Source: Bacillus cereus
GTDB lineage: Bacteria > Bacillota > Bacilli > Bacillales > Bacillaceae_G
Direction of reading: 5' to 3'
Assembly: GCF_025917685.1 (NCBI RefSeq)
Contig: NZ_CP089518.1
Span: forward strand, 2,047,001-2,111,000
Length of the DNA stretch: 64,000 nt
This document shows positions 43,450 through 51,610 of the stretch, piece by piece; position 1 is the stretch's first letter, and each line of letters starts with the position of its first letter. The notes below the pieces were generated by a model, which was not told the DNA's origin, did no database searches, and was given only the letters and a program-made list of their open reading frames with translations. The translations under genes were made by a program, and so were the position numbers.

Positions 43450-43782
43450 TTGAATCGAGTTGTATTAATCGGTAGATTGACAAAGGAGCCAGAATTATAC
43501 TACACAAAACAAGGAGTCGCTTATTCACGAATATGTGTTGCGGTGAATAGAGGATTTCGAAATAGTTTAGGTGAACAACAAGTCGATTTTATAAATTGTG
43601 TCGTCTGGCGAAGGGCGGCTGAAAATGTAACAGAATATTGTACGAAGGGTTCACTTGTTGGGATTACAGGGCGTATTCATACGAGTAATTACGATGATGA
43701 ACAGGGAAAGAGAATATATAGAACTGAAGTTGTGATTGAGAGTATTACCTTTTTGGAGAGAAGGAGGGAGGGGGCATCGTAA
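43450..43782 (+). CDS. ssb: single-stranded DNA-binding protein (SsbB-like), 5' end displaced by the island
   Basis: 110 residues from TTG 43450. One OB fold: NRVVLIGRLTKEPELYYT, VDFINCVVWRRAAENV, LVGITGRIHTSNYDDEQG, VVIESITFLERR. There is no acidic C-terminal tail of the SsbA type, as in the competence-induced SsbB of B. subtilis. The TTG and the few bases before it come from the junction; only ACAGAGA precedes it, a poor SD. The native ComK-box promoter, SD and ATG ATG AAT are 18.4 kb upstream at 24,980-25,086. The protein lacks only the first Met, so the coding part is intact but expression is probably changed. Confidence 0.85.
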   Translation: MNRVVLIGRLTKEPELYYTKQGVAYSRICVAVNRGFRNSLGEQQVDFINCVVWRRAAENVTEYCTKGSLVGITGRIHTSNYDDEQGKRIYRTEVVIESITFLERRREGAS

Positions 43783-43996
43783 TAAAAGGAGATTTTAAGT
43801 AATAACTTCGCTAAAAATTGTAGAAAGTATTTTAATAAACTTAAAGAAGGGATACCGCCAATATTTTAGAAAAAACAAGTTAAGAGCATGTAAGATTTTA
43901 TACAGTTTTTCGGTTAATTCAGTAACAAACGAGAACCGTAAAACCCATGCCAGGATAGGAATGTATAGAAAGATGAATCGAGTGATAGAAAATAAA
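43783..43996. other. non-coding region after ssb
   Basis: No gene recognised. A 22-codon open stretch with AAAAGGAGATT upstream lacks a start codon. The native terminator of ssb probably follows at 43,997. Confidence 0.35.
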
Positions 43997-44034
43997 AAAG
44001 GGATTCCTTACTCTCAGAAGGAATCCCCTTTTTT
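43997..44034 (+). terminator. intrinsic terminator
   Basis: AAGGGATTCCTT and AAGGAATCCCCTT stem with loop ACTCTCAG-type bases, then TTTTTTATT. Confidence 0.85.
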
Positions 44035-44044
44035 ATTGCTACTG

Positions 44045-44086
44045 ATAATGAGAGGTTATGTTAACAGAACATGTATAAAATATACA
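44045..44086 (+). repeat. 42-bp upstream repeat, copy 1
   Basis: 38 of 42 bases match the copy at 44860-44901. It contains TTATGTTAAC and the dyad TGTATA-AAA-TATACA. It lies 87 bp before the lipoprotein gene. Confidence 0.75.
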
Positions 44087-44172
44087 CTAAAAAATGTATG
44101 ACTTATTCTAATTTCTTCTTGATAGAATATAAATAATCCATATTTCACCAAAATATAAAAGGGGGAAAACTT

Positions 44173-44754
44173 TTGTATGAAAAACTTAGAAAACAGCTTA
44201 TATTAGGTTCCATAATTTTTATCATTAGTGGTTGCTCAATTTCAAAAGGATACGACACACAACAAGAAGCATTAAAACAAGGATTAAAAACAACAAATAA
44301 TACAGAACTAAATAAATATAATGCTCTAAAACGTATTATAAAAATAGATGAAAAAATAGCCTTTTTTGTTACACCAGATAATTACATTTCAATAGCAGAT
44401 TTAGAAATAGAAAATAGAAAATGGACTGTTAGTGGGATAACAGGAGGAACAAATGTAAGTGAGTTAGAAGTACAAGATTCTGGTATATCACCTACTATGG
44501 GAATATCAAATGGAAAAGTTATTTCTGGTTATCTTAAGAACCCATCTATTAGCAAGGTATCATATGAATCTACCTCAGGACATATTGTAGATTTAGATAA
44601 ATTCTTACCAAATGAAACAAAGTATAAAGGATGGAGTTTATGGTACGTGATCCTTCCTAATAAATTAGATGATGATTTAAAGTCTTTTGATCTTATTACG
44701 ACTGTTTTAGAATTTAAAGATACAAATGGCACTATTATAAAATATAAGAACTGA
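44173..44754 (+). CDS. predicted lipoprotein, unknown function
   Basis: 193 residues from TTG 44173 with AAAAGGGGGAAAAC upstream. A lipoprotein signal is clear: KLRKQLILGSIIFIISGCS with lipobox ISGC (Cys about 21), so it is anchored to the outer face of the membrane. The mature part is polar and beta-rich (EKIAFFVTPDNYISIADLEI). No family is recognised. It is a single gene between terminators and shares a 42-bp upstream element with the next gene. Confidence 0.78.
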   Translation: MYEKLRKQLILGSIIFIISGCSISKGYDTQQEALKQGLKTTNNTELNKYNALKRIIKIDEKIAFFVTPDNYISIADLEIENRKWTVSGITGGTNVSELEVQDSGISPTMGISNGKVISGYLKNPSISKVSYESTSGHIVDLDKFLPNETKYKGWSLWYVILPNKLDDDLKSFDLITTVLEFKDTNGTIIKYKN

Positions 44755-44797
44755 TCATCTAAAAACAACTTCTGATAACTATAATTATGTGAACACG

Positions 44798-44834
44798 AAA
44801 GTCCTCCAGTTAAACGAAATGGAGGACTTTTAAT
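44798..44834 (+). terminator. intrinsic terminator
   Basis: AAAGTCCTCCA and TGGAGGACTTT, 11-bp perfect stem with an 11-base loop, then TTAATAG. Confidence 0.8.
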
Positions 44835-44859
44835 AGTCTTTTAAATACATTGAATCCCT

Positions 44860-44901
44860 ATAATGAGACGTTATGTTAACCGATCATGTATAGAATATAC
44901 A
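44860..44901 (+). repeat. 42-bp upstream repeat, copy 2
   Basis: Differs at four positions from copy 1; keeps TTATGTTAAC and TGTATA-GAA-TATACA. It lies 66 bp before the HAD gene. Confidence 0.75.
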
Positions 44902-44966
44902 GGGATTTATAATTTGATATAGAACATAAAAGGAAGAGTTTATACTGTAAATAAGGGGACATACAT

Positions 44967-45773
44967 ATGGAACTAGAATCCGAGATTAAAGCAATCGTTT
45001 TAGATTTAGATGGTACTTTATTAGATTCACAAAAGAAAGTGTCAGAAAGAAATAGAAAGGCTATACTGGAGTGTCTGAAGAAAGGAATAAAAATTATTTT
45101 TGCTACGGCAAGGGCGCCACGATCAGTTAAAGTTTTTCTTCCTCACGAACTTCAAGACATTGCAACTATGATTTACTACAATGGAGCTTTGGTAGTAGAT
45201 AACGCATTAGGTTACAGACAATATTACCCGATTGAATCAGCAATCACAAATGAAATTATAGAATTTGTTATTACTCACCAGGCTGATGCATGCCTCTCAG
45301 TTGAATCGGAAGATACATGGTACAGTAATAAAACATTGGATTACAACAAAACCATGAATGCAGTTGTAAATCCAATTGTAGTTCCATTAAATGAATTAAA
45401 AAAAGTTAGTGCATCAAAATTATTAATCTCACAATATACTTATTATGAAAAACTACAAAAACAGTTTGCACATAAAGTAAGTACTATATGTACCGATGCA
45501 GGAACTTTAACTCAAATCATGGCAAAAGGTGTTTCTAAAGAACGAGCTGTAAGGGAAATCTGCGCCAAAAATAATATCTCTATGGGTAACATAATGGTCT
45601 TTGGAGACGATTGGAATGATTTAGAGCTATTCTATACGTGTGGTTTTCCAATTGCTATGGGAAATGCAATACCTAAATTGAAGGATGCTGCATATTTTAT
45701 TACCGATACCAATGATAAAGATGGTGTAGCTCAAGTATTAGAAAAATTAATTTGTACTGTTAACAACAGTTAA
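44967..45773 (+). CDS. HAD-superfamily phosphatase (Cof/YcsE type)
   Basis: 268 residues. HAD motif I VLDLDGTLLDS (about 11-21), motif II FATARAP, motif III Lys in MAKGVSKERAV and motif IV VFGDDWNDLELF (about 212-223) followed by AMGNAIPKLKDAA. This is the Cof-type (C2 cap) subgroup, which dephosphorylates sugar phosphates, pyridoxal phosphate or flavin precursors; substrate not predictable. ATG 44967 follows TAAGGGGACATAC. It shares the upstream 42-bp repeat with the lipoprotein gene. Confidence 0.92.
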   Translation: MELESEIKAIVLDLDGTLLDSQKKVSERNRKAILECLKKGIKIIFATARAPRSVKVFLPHELQDIATMIYYNGALVVDNALGYRQYYPIESAITNEIIEFVITHQADACLSVESEDTWYSNKTLDYNKTMNAVVNPIVVPLNELKKVSASKLLISQYTYYEKLQKQFAHKVSTICTDAGTLTQIMAKGVSKERAVREICAKNNISMGNIMVFGDDWNDLELFYTCGFPIAMGNAIPKLKDAAYFITDTNDKDGVAQVLEKLICTVNNS

Positions 45774-46077
45774 AAGGATAGAATGGTTACTTCCTATATC
45801 GAAAATATTGAAAATTATGTAAAAAAGTTGTCCATATGGACAGCTTATTGTATGTTTTTGCTTAGCGTGTTGTTCTTCATAAATGCTGGCGGTACCTCAA
45901 GAAATGGATAAAAAATAAATATATCTATATTTTTTTATCCATTTCTATAAAGTGTTGCCTCCTAATGTTTCTAAACTTGAAAGTTGCGAGAGGCCTGCAC
46001 GACTTCACAACCATAATGGAGTATGGACATCAATAGGAGGGAGGTCACTATCAGTCAATAAACTCTCCATGTTTTAG
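45774..46077. other. intergenic region with two dyads
   Basis: No intact gene. Contains a perfect 14-bp palindrome TGTCCATATGGACA (45829-45842) and a perfect 16-bp inverted repeat (AGAAATGGATAAAAAA at 45900-45915, complement at 45931-45946) with T-run in the right arm, possibly a terminator or a small mobile repeat remnant. Confidence 0.5.
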
Positions 46078-46265
46078 TTACAGTTTGTCGGCCTGTAGCA
46101 ATTCCATTAATTCATCTTCCGGAACATCCACAATCAAAATGTCTTCAGAAATCAATTCTCCATCAATAAGTCCCTCAGAGCGCATTCGTATCAACGCTTT
46201 TATAGTTTTTAATCGTTCTTCTTTTTTTTAGTAATATCCTCCAGGGATTTATTTATTAACTTCAC
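46078..46265 (-). pseudogene. decayed C-terminal gene fragment
   Basis: Read on the minus strand, VKLINKSLEDITKKK stops soon after, but shifting frame at the eight-T/eight-A run (46222-46229) gives EERLKTIKALIRMRSEGLI, then a DVPEDELMELLQ ending and TAA at 46080-46078. The two parts read as one protein end broken by a homopolymer frameshift. The parent family is not recognised. 46266-46519 holds only the upstream region of the next gene. Confidence 0.45.
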
Positions 46266-46519
46266 TTTAAAATGAATGATCTAATTATGATACAGATACC
46301 TCTTTTTATGTAGGGAAAAGAACATAAATTCCCTCCTTAAAACAAAACTTATCGGAAACGAACGGTTTTAAAATCTCATTCCTAATTTGAAATGTAAAAA
46401 AAGAATGAAATAGTATGGTAGCGGGAAGAAATCAGCAAAATTAAGCATCCGAGTAGGAGTATAAAGGGGTAACATGTTACAATACAGCTAAGAACATGCA
46501 ATAAAGGAGAGTTTTTTAC

Positions 46520-47647
46520 GTGAAGATTAAAGCAATTGAACCGACGCCAAGTCCAAATACAATGAAAGTTATTTTGAATGAAGTATTACCATCAGGAGCG
46601 CGTAATAATTATACAAATGAAAATAAAGAACAAGCACCGATGCAAGTGCAAGAAATTTTGAAAATTGAAGGCATTAAAGGTGTATATCATGTAGCCGACT
46701 TTTTAGCAGTGGAGCGAAATGCAAAGTATGACTGGAAAGTTTTATTACAACAAGTTCGTGCTGTTTTCGGCGAAGAAGTAGTGGAAGAGAGCGAAGAACA
46801 ACAACTTGCTCATTTTGGGGAAGTGAAAGTGTTTGTTCAAATGTTCTTTACAATTCCAATGCAAGTGAAGTTAACAGATGGAACATCGGAAGAGCGTGTA
46901 GGCTTACCTGATCGTTTTAAAGAATCTATTATGAAAGTGCAAATGTCTGCACCTAACGTTGTGAAAGAGCGCAAATGGGTAGAGCAAAGTACACGTTACG
47001 GTAATTTTGAAGAAATCGGGAAAGAAGTAGTAGAAGAAATTGTTGCTGCTTATTCAGAAGAACGTGTAAATGAAACGGTTAAAGAATTATTAAATCAGGC
47101 AGGTGCTGTTGAAGTAACGATTCAAAAGCGCGAGCCATATAAAGTAACAGAAGAGATGATGAAAGATTCTGACTGGAAAAACCGTTTTGCAGCATTAGAA
47201 CAAATGGATCCTACTGAAGAAGATATTCCAGTGTTGAAAATGGCATTAGATGATGAGAAAGTATCTATCCGCCGTTTAGCAACAGCGTATTTAGGTATGG
47301 TAAAAGGTGATGGAGTATTGCCGTTATTATATAAAGCGTTATTAGATCGTTCTGTAAGTGTTCGTCGTACAGCAGGAGATTGCTTATCAGACGTAGGTGA
47401 TCCAGCAGCGATGTTCGTTATGATTAAATCTCTGAAAGATTCAAGTAAATTAGTACGCTGGCGTGCAGCAATGTTCTTATTTGAACTTGGTGATGAAAGT
47501 GCAATTCCGGCACTAAAAGCAGCAGAAGATGATCCGGAGTTTGAAGTGGCGATGCAAGCGCGTTTAGCTTTAGAACGTATTGAAGGCGGCGAAGAAGCAA
47601 AAGGATCAGTATGGAAGCAAATGACGGAGTCTCGTAAAGGGGAATAG
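46520..47647 (+). CDS. cvfC: CvfC-like protein: NifU N-terminal-like domain + HEAT repeats (YpgR-like)
   Basis: 375 residues from GTG 46520 after AAAGGAGAG. Residues 1-88 match the Nfu/NifU N-terminal-like fold (EPTPSPNTMKVILNE; GIKGVYHVADFLAVER). The C-terminal half has HEAT-like repeats (VSIRRLATAYLGMVKGDGV; VSVRRTAGDCLSDVGDP; LVRWRAAMFLFELGDESA). The architecture is that of conserved virulence factor C of staphylococci and B. subtilis YpgR. The biochemical role is unclear. A TACAAT -10-like box lies at 46478-46483. The DCC gene follows 3 nt after the stop. Confidence 0.88.
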   Translation: MKIKAIEPTPSPNTMKVILNEVLPSGARNNYTNENKEQAPMQVQEILKIEGIKGVYHVADFLAVERNAKYDWKVLLQQVRAVFGEEVVEESEEQQLAHFGEVKVFVQMFFTIPMQVKLTDGTSEERVGLPDRFKESIMKVQMSAPNVVKERKWVEQSTRYGNFEEIGKEVVEEIVAAYSEERVNETVKELLNQAGAVEVTIQKREPYKVTEEMMKDSDWKNRFAALEQMDPTEEDIPVLKMALDDEKVSIRRLATAYLGMVKGDGVLPLLYKALLDRSVSVRRTAGDCLSDVGDPAAMFVMIKSLKDSSKLVRWRAAMFLFELGDESAIPALKAAEDDPEFEVAMQARLALERIEGGEEAKGSVWKQMTESRKGE

Positions 47648-47650
47648 TTT

Positions 47651-48034
47651 ATGATTGTTTTCTATGATAGTTGGTGTCCGATGTGTACAGCAGTTGCAGA
47701 GCGTACGAGAAGATTAGATAAAAAGGGTAAGATGAAATTTGTTTCATTTCGAGATGAAGATGTAGTTGAGAAGTATGAACTTTCTCAAGAATTACAAAGT
47801 AAGATGGAACAAAGATTGTATATTTTAAAAAATAATAAGTGGTATGACGGAATTCATAGCATCAACGTATTAGCAAAAGCCGTTCCATCTTATTGGTTTG
47901 CAGTGCCTTTTATAAAGCTATCTATCGTACTAGGATTTGGAAGTAAAGTATACGATTATATCGCTAACAATAGAAAACTTGTCCCAGTTGGACATTGCCG
48001 TGAAGGGGTTTGTGAAATCCCTACAAAAAAATGA
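47651..48034 (+). CDS. DCC-family thiol-disulfide oxidoreductase (DUF393)
   Basis: 127 residues beginning IVFYDSWCPMC (Cys9 and Cys12), with the DGIHSINVLAK motif near 73 and PSYWFAVPFIKL; all are hallmarks of the DCC/DUF393 family with a thioredoxin-like fold. It starts 3 nt after the CvfC gene, so both are co-transcribed, and a bacilliredoxin gene follows, suggesting a redox theme. Physiological substrates are unknown. Confidence 0.85.
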   Translation: MIVFYDSWCPMCTAVAERTRRLDKKGKMKFVSFRDEDVVEKYELSQELQSKMEQRLYILKNNKWYDGIHSINVLAKAVPSYWFAVPFIKLSIVLGFGSKVYDYIANNRKLVPVGHCREGVCEIPTKK

Positions 48035-48117
48035 AATCATCGTTATCTTTCTTTTGCACCTATTAATAGAGCGTGATATGATGAATTTGGAATGAAAGTT
48101 GAAGGAGAGATTACAAG

Positions 48118-48552
48118 ATGTCAAATGCTTATGAAGAATACATGCGTCAAATGGTAATTCCAATGCGCCAAGAATTAGTGCGCTCTGGATTTGAAGAATT
48201 AACTACAGAAGAAGCTGTTACAGAATTTATGGAGAATGCATCAGGTACAACTTTAGTAGTTGTAAACTCAGTTTGTGGTTGTGCAGCTGGTTTAGCACGT
48301 CCATCAGCAGGTCAAGCGGTTGTTCGTGCTGAAAAACAACCTGATCATCTTGTAACTGTATTTGCAGGTCAAGATAAAGATGCTACTGCAAAAATGCGTG
48401 AATACTTCGGAGAAATTCCTCCATCTTCACCATCTATGGCATTACTAAAAGGAAAAGAAGTTGTTCACTTCATTCACCGTCATGAAATTGAAGGTGCAAC
48501 TATGGACGAAATTATTACGAACTTAGAACAAGCTTTCGAAAAGAATTGCTAA
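48118..48552 (+). CDS. brxA: bacilliredoxin BrxA (YphP)
   Basis: 144 residues, ATG after GAAGGAGAGATTACAAG. The CGC active site NSVCGCAAGLARP (Cys53, Cys55) and the run MREYFGEIPPSSPSMALLKG, then VVHFIHRHEIEG match B. subtilis YphP. It removes bacillithiol from oxidised protein thiols. A terminator follows. Confidence 0.95.
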   Translation: MSNAYEEYMRQMVIPMRQELVRSGFEELTTEEAVTEFMENASGTTLVVVNSVCGCAAGLARPSAGQAVVRAEKQPDHLVTVFAGQDKDATAKMREYFGEIPPSSPSMALLKGKEVVHFIHRHEIEGATMDEIITNLEQAFEKNC

Positions 48553-48555
48553 AGA

Positions 48556-48585
48556 AGGGGGAGAGTAAATCTCCCTCTTTTCTTT
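48556..48585 (+). terminator. intrinsic terminator
   Basis: AGGGGGAGA and TCTCCCTCT pair (one G.U) with a 5-base loop, then TTTCTTTAT. Confidence 0.75.
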
Positions 48586-48601
48586 ATATAGAGGTGAAAT
48601 A

Positions 48602-49378
48602 ATGATAGTAACAACAGCAGGAAGAACAAATAAAGAAATGACAGCTTATGCAAATAAGGTAGCAGCAGAATTAAATAGTTCTTTCGTTATACGTAATGAT
48701 ATACCTGTACATAAATTGCATGAACAGCATGAACAAGATGTGCTTGTTGTAGGGAAAAATCGATTAGCCATTTATCCAAAAGGAACGGAAGAATCGTTTT
48801 TCTTTCATCCGAATTCAGCGATGTTTCGTGTGAAAAGATTAATGCGCGGAGAACATGATCCGTTCGTACAAGCTGCTAAATTAGAGAGCGGAATGACAGT
48901 GTTAGATTGTACGCTCGGTATGGCATCAGATAGTATTGTAGCTAGTTATATTGTTGGTGAAAGCGGAAAAGTAACAGGACTTGAAGGAAATGAATATATG
49001 GCTTATATCATGGGAAAAGGCTTGCAAACCTGGTCTTCGTCCGTTGCAGAAATTGATGAGGCAATGCAAAGAATTCATGTAAAGCAAACAGAGCATTTCG
49101 CATTTTTAACGCAATGTGAAGACAATAGTTACGATGTTGTTTACCTTGATCCGATGTTTGAAGAAACTGTCATAGAATCAGATGGAATAAAAGGATTAAA
49201 ACACTTCGCTTTGTATCATGATATTACTGACGAAACAATTGCGGAAGCGAAGCGTGTGGCGAGAAAGCGTGTCGTTCTGAAAGATCATTTTCGTAGTTCT
49301 AGATTTGAAAAACATAATTTTCATGTATACAAAAGAAAAAGTGCTAAGTTTCACTTTGGTGTAATTGACCCTTGCTAA
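48602..49378 (+). CDS. class I SAM-dependent methyltransferase (YpiP-like)
   Basis: 258 residues, ATG after TAGAGGTGAAATA. SAM-binding motif I is MTVLDCTLGMASDSIVASY (about 98-115), with the acidic residue of VTGLEGNEY (motif II) and a motif IV-like DVVYLDPMFEE. The DPMF-type motif resembles RsmJ-like and N6-adenine RNA methyltransferases; B. subtilis YpiP is the nearest named protein I recall. Substrate unknown. The argS promoter overlaps its stop. Confidence 0.85.
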   Translation: MIVTTAGRTNKEMTAYANKVAAELNSSFVIRNDIPVHKLHEQHEQDVLVVGKNRLAIYPKGTEESFFFHPNSAMFRVKRLMRGEHDPFVQAAKLESGMTVLDCTLGMASDSIVASYIVGESGKVTGLEGNEYMAYIMGKGLQTWSSSVAEIDEAMQRIHVKQTEHFAFLTQCEDNSYDVVYLDPMFEETVIESDGIKGLKHFALYHDITDETIAEAKRVARKRVVLKDHFRSSRFEKHNFHVYKRKSAKFHFGVIDPC

Positions 49379-49399
49379 TTGTTTGAAAAGATGTATAAT
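49372..49399 (+). promoter_or_regulatory. promoter of the argS leader
   Basis: TTGCTA (49372-49377), 16-bp spacer, TATAAT (49394-49399). The -35 overlaps the preceding stop codon. An upstream TTGACC at 49365 is too far from the -10. Confidence 0.6.
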
Positions 49400-49405
49400 A
49401 AGCAA

Positions 49406-49650
49406 TAATTAATTAAATATACTGTCTGTGATGAAGAGAGTAGTCTTTTTCAGAAGGAAAGCGAGCTAGGGATGGTGTGAGCCTAGTGCAGAAGAAAAAG
49501 ATGAAGCGCACTTCGGAGACGCTTCTTGAACGAATAGTAGAGTAAGCCGAGGCCCCCTGTCCTCGTTATAAACGGGAAAGTGGTTCGGAATGAACAACAA
49601 GGGTGGTACCACGGGTTAAAACTCGTCTCTTTTTTAGAGACGAGTTTTTT
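49406..49650 (+). promoter_or_regulatory. T-box riboswitch controlling argS (Arg, specifier CGC)
   Basis: Stem I bases GTCTTTTTC/GAAAAAGA enclose a loop region with AGGGATGGTGTGAGCCT. The 3' side of the specifier loop reads GAA-G-CGC-A, giving specifier CGC (49507-49509), an Arg codon fitting the downstream gene. The T-box sequence GGGTGGTACCACGG is at 49601-49614. The terminator is ACTCGTCTCT/AGAGACGAGT (49621-49645) and TTTTTT. Uncharged tRNA-Arg would favour the antiterminator and argS expression. Confidence 0.9.
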
Positions 49651-49677
49651 GTATTCAAAAAATAAGGAGGTTGTATT

Positions 49678-51366
49678 ATGGATTATAAAACGCAGTTTGC
49701 AAAAAGCTTATCGAATATTTTTACGAATGAATTAACGCAAAATCAAATTTTAGATTTAATTGAAGCACCAAAACAAGATGAATTCGGAGATGCAGCATTC
49801 CCATGCTTTTCACTAGCGAAGCAATATAAAAAATCACCAGCTATTATCGCAAAGGAAGTTGCGGAGAAATTAAATGATCCGTTCTTTACGAAAATAGAGG
49901 CCGTTGGTCCTTATGTAAATGTATTTTTCAATCGTGAAACTGTAAGTGATGCAGTATTAAAAACGATTTTAGCTAAGAAAGAAGAGTACGGTCAAAATCA
50001 CTTTGGATGTGAAAAAACGGTAGTTATCGATTATTCCTCTCCGAATATCGCGAAACCTTTTTCAATGGGGCATTTACGTTCTACAATGATTGGTAATTCG
50101 CTGAAACATATCGCCGAAAAATGTGGGTATGAAGTTGTCGGAATCAATTATATTGGCGATTGGGGCACGCAGTTTGGGAAGTTAATTACCGCGTATAAAA
50201 AATGGGGAAATGAAGAGGTAGTTAAAGAGGATCCGATACGTGAGTTATTTAAGTTATATGTTCAATTCCATGAAGAAGTAAAAGAAGACGAAGAACTAGA
50301 AGAAGAGGGACGCGCTTGGTTTAAAAAATTAGAAGAAGGTGATGAAGAAGCAGTCGAGCTTTGGAACTGGTTCCGTCACGAATCTTTAAAAGAATTTTCA
50401 CGTATTTATGAACTTCTCGGTGTGGAATTTACAAATTTTCAAGGAGAAGCTTTCTATAATAATTTAATGGAAGATTTTATTGGAATTTTAGAAGAACATG
50501 ATTTGCTTGAAGAATCAGAAGGCGCATTAGTCGTTAATTTAGAAGAAGAAGGAATGCCGCCATGCTTAATTAGAAAATCAGATGGTGCGACTATTTATGC
50601 AACACGTGATTTAACGGCGGCTTTATATCGTCAAAACACATATGGATTTGATAAAGCACTTTATGTAGTTGGACCAGAACAAAGTTTACATTTTAATCAA
50701 TTTTTCACTGTATTAAAAAAGCTAGGCTATACTTGGGTTGATGGAATGGAACATGTACCGTTCGGGTTTATATTAAAAGATGGCAAGAAAATGTCGACAC
50801 GTAAGGGCAGAATTATTTTATTAGAAGAAGTACTAGAAGAAGCTGTTGCACTTGCGGAACAAAATATTGAAGAGAAAAATCCGAATTTAAAACAAAAGGA
50901 AGAAGTGGCAAAGCAAGTAGGTGTTGGGGCAGTTATCTTCCACGATTTAAAAAATGAGCGTATGCATAATATTGAATTCTCATTAGCAAATATGTTGAAA
51001 TTTGAAGGGGAAACGGGACCGTATGTACAATACACACACGCGCGTGCTTGTTCTATTTTAAGAAAAGAAAGTGTAGAATTTGAAACGTGTACTTTTGAAT
51101 TAAAAGATGATTATAGCTGGAGTGTAGTAAAATTATTCAACAAATTCCCGCAAGTAATTGAAGCGGCCTTCAACAAAAATGAGCCATCTATTATTTCAAA
51201 ATACGTATTAGATGTAGCACAAGCGTTCAATAAATATTATGGAAATGTTCGTATTTTAGAAGAGAACGAAGAAAAAGAGAGTAGACTCGCATTAGCTTAC
51301 GCTGTGACGGTTGTATTAAAAGAAGGATTACGTTTACTTGGGGTGGAGGCACCTGAGGAGATGTAA
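49678..51366 (+). CDS. argS: arginyl-tRNA synthetase
   Basis: 562 residues, ATG after AAGGAGGTTGTATT. Class I features: the N-terminal Arg-RS additional domain (1-110), SSPNIAKPFSMGHLRSTMIGN with the HIGH-equivalent GHLRS, NYIGDWGTQFGKL, KMSTRKGR (KMSKS) and the C-terminal helical anticodon domain (VQYTHARACSILRK). It charges tRNA-Arg. Some B. cereus strains carry two ArgRS genes, and the T-box leader suggests this copy responds to uncharged tRNA-Arg. Whether it is the only copy cannot be seen here. Confidence 0.95.
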   Translation: MDYKTQFAKSLSNIFTNELTQNQILDLIEAPKQDEFGDAAFPCFSLAKQYKKSPAIIAKEVAEKLNDPFFTKIEAVGPYVNVFFNRETVSDAVLKTILAKKEEYGQNHFGCEKTVVIDYSSPNIAKPFSMGHLRSTMIGNSLKHIAEKCGYEVVGINYIGDWGTQFGKLITAYKKWGNEEVVKEDPIRELFKLYVQFHEEVKEDEELEEEGRAWFKKLEEGDEEAVELWNWFRHESLKEFSRIYELLGVEFTNFQGEAFYNNLMEDFIGILEEHDLLEESEGALVVNLEEEGMPPCLIRKSDGATIYATRDLTAALYRQNTYGFDKALYVVGPEQSLHFNQFFTVLKKLGYTWVDGMEHVPFGFILKDGKKMSTRKGRIILLEEVLEEAVALAEQNIEEKNPNLKQKEEVAKQVGVGAVIFHDLKNERMHNIEFSLANMLKFEGETGPYVQYTHARACSILRKESVEFETCTFELKDDYSWSVVKLFNKFPQVIEAAFNKNEPSIISKYVLDVAQAFNKYYGNVRILEENEEKESRLALAYAVTVVLKEGLRLLGVEAPEEM

Positions 51367-51456
51367 ATAATAATTTTGTGCTTATGCGCAGAGAGAAATA
51401 TTCACATCACTTTACTAATAAACTGCAGATCAAATTAAAGCGTAATATAGAGTAAC

Positions 51457-51498
51457 AAAAAGACAAATCAGACGATTATTATCCTGTTTTGTCTTTTT
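51457..51498 (+). terminator. terminator after argS
   Basis: AAAAAGACAAATCAG and CTGTTTTGTCTTTTT pair with a 12-base loop, followed by TGTATTTTC. Functions in both directions in principle. Confidence 0.8.
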
Positions 51499-51610
51499 GT
51501 ATTTTCTTAAATAAACTCTTATCTATATAGAGTTATACGCTGTGAAGTGTAAGAACTCTATAATTTTGTTGCGAAATCAATTAAAATATTTGTAGAGAGG
51601 ATGGTCCGTA

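Larger units (their letters stand above)
25087..43450 (+). mobile_element. recombinase-trio (Tn554-like) genomic island with defence cargo, inserted in ssb
   Basis: The element is bounded by TGAAT on both sides (25082-25086 and 43451-43455). Both ends carry inverted copies of the same modules: TCTCTGTA (25089-25096; complement 43442-43449), GTGTAGAA (25104-25111; complement 43423-43430), and a palindromic CTACAC/GTGTAG pair further in (25171-25210; 43361-43387). Genes inside are three tyrosine recombinases and an accessory protein, then an Avs-like NTPase, a T5orf172 protein, an XRE regulator and Gabija genes. Its AT content exceeds that of the flanks. The ends are inferred from ssb reconstruction and module symmetry; the recombination core may differ by a few bases. 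Confidence 0.82.
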
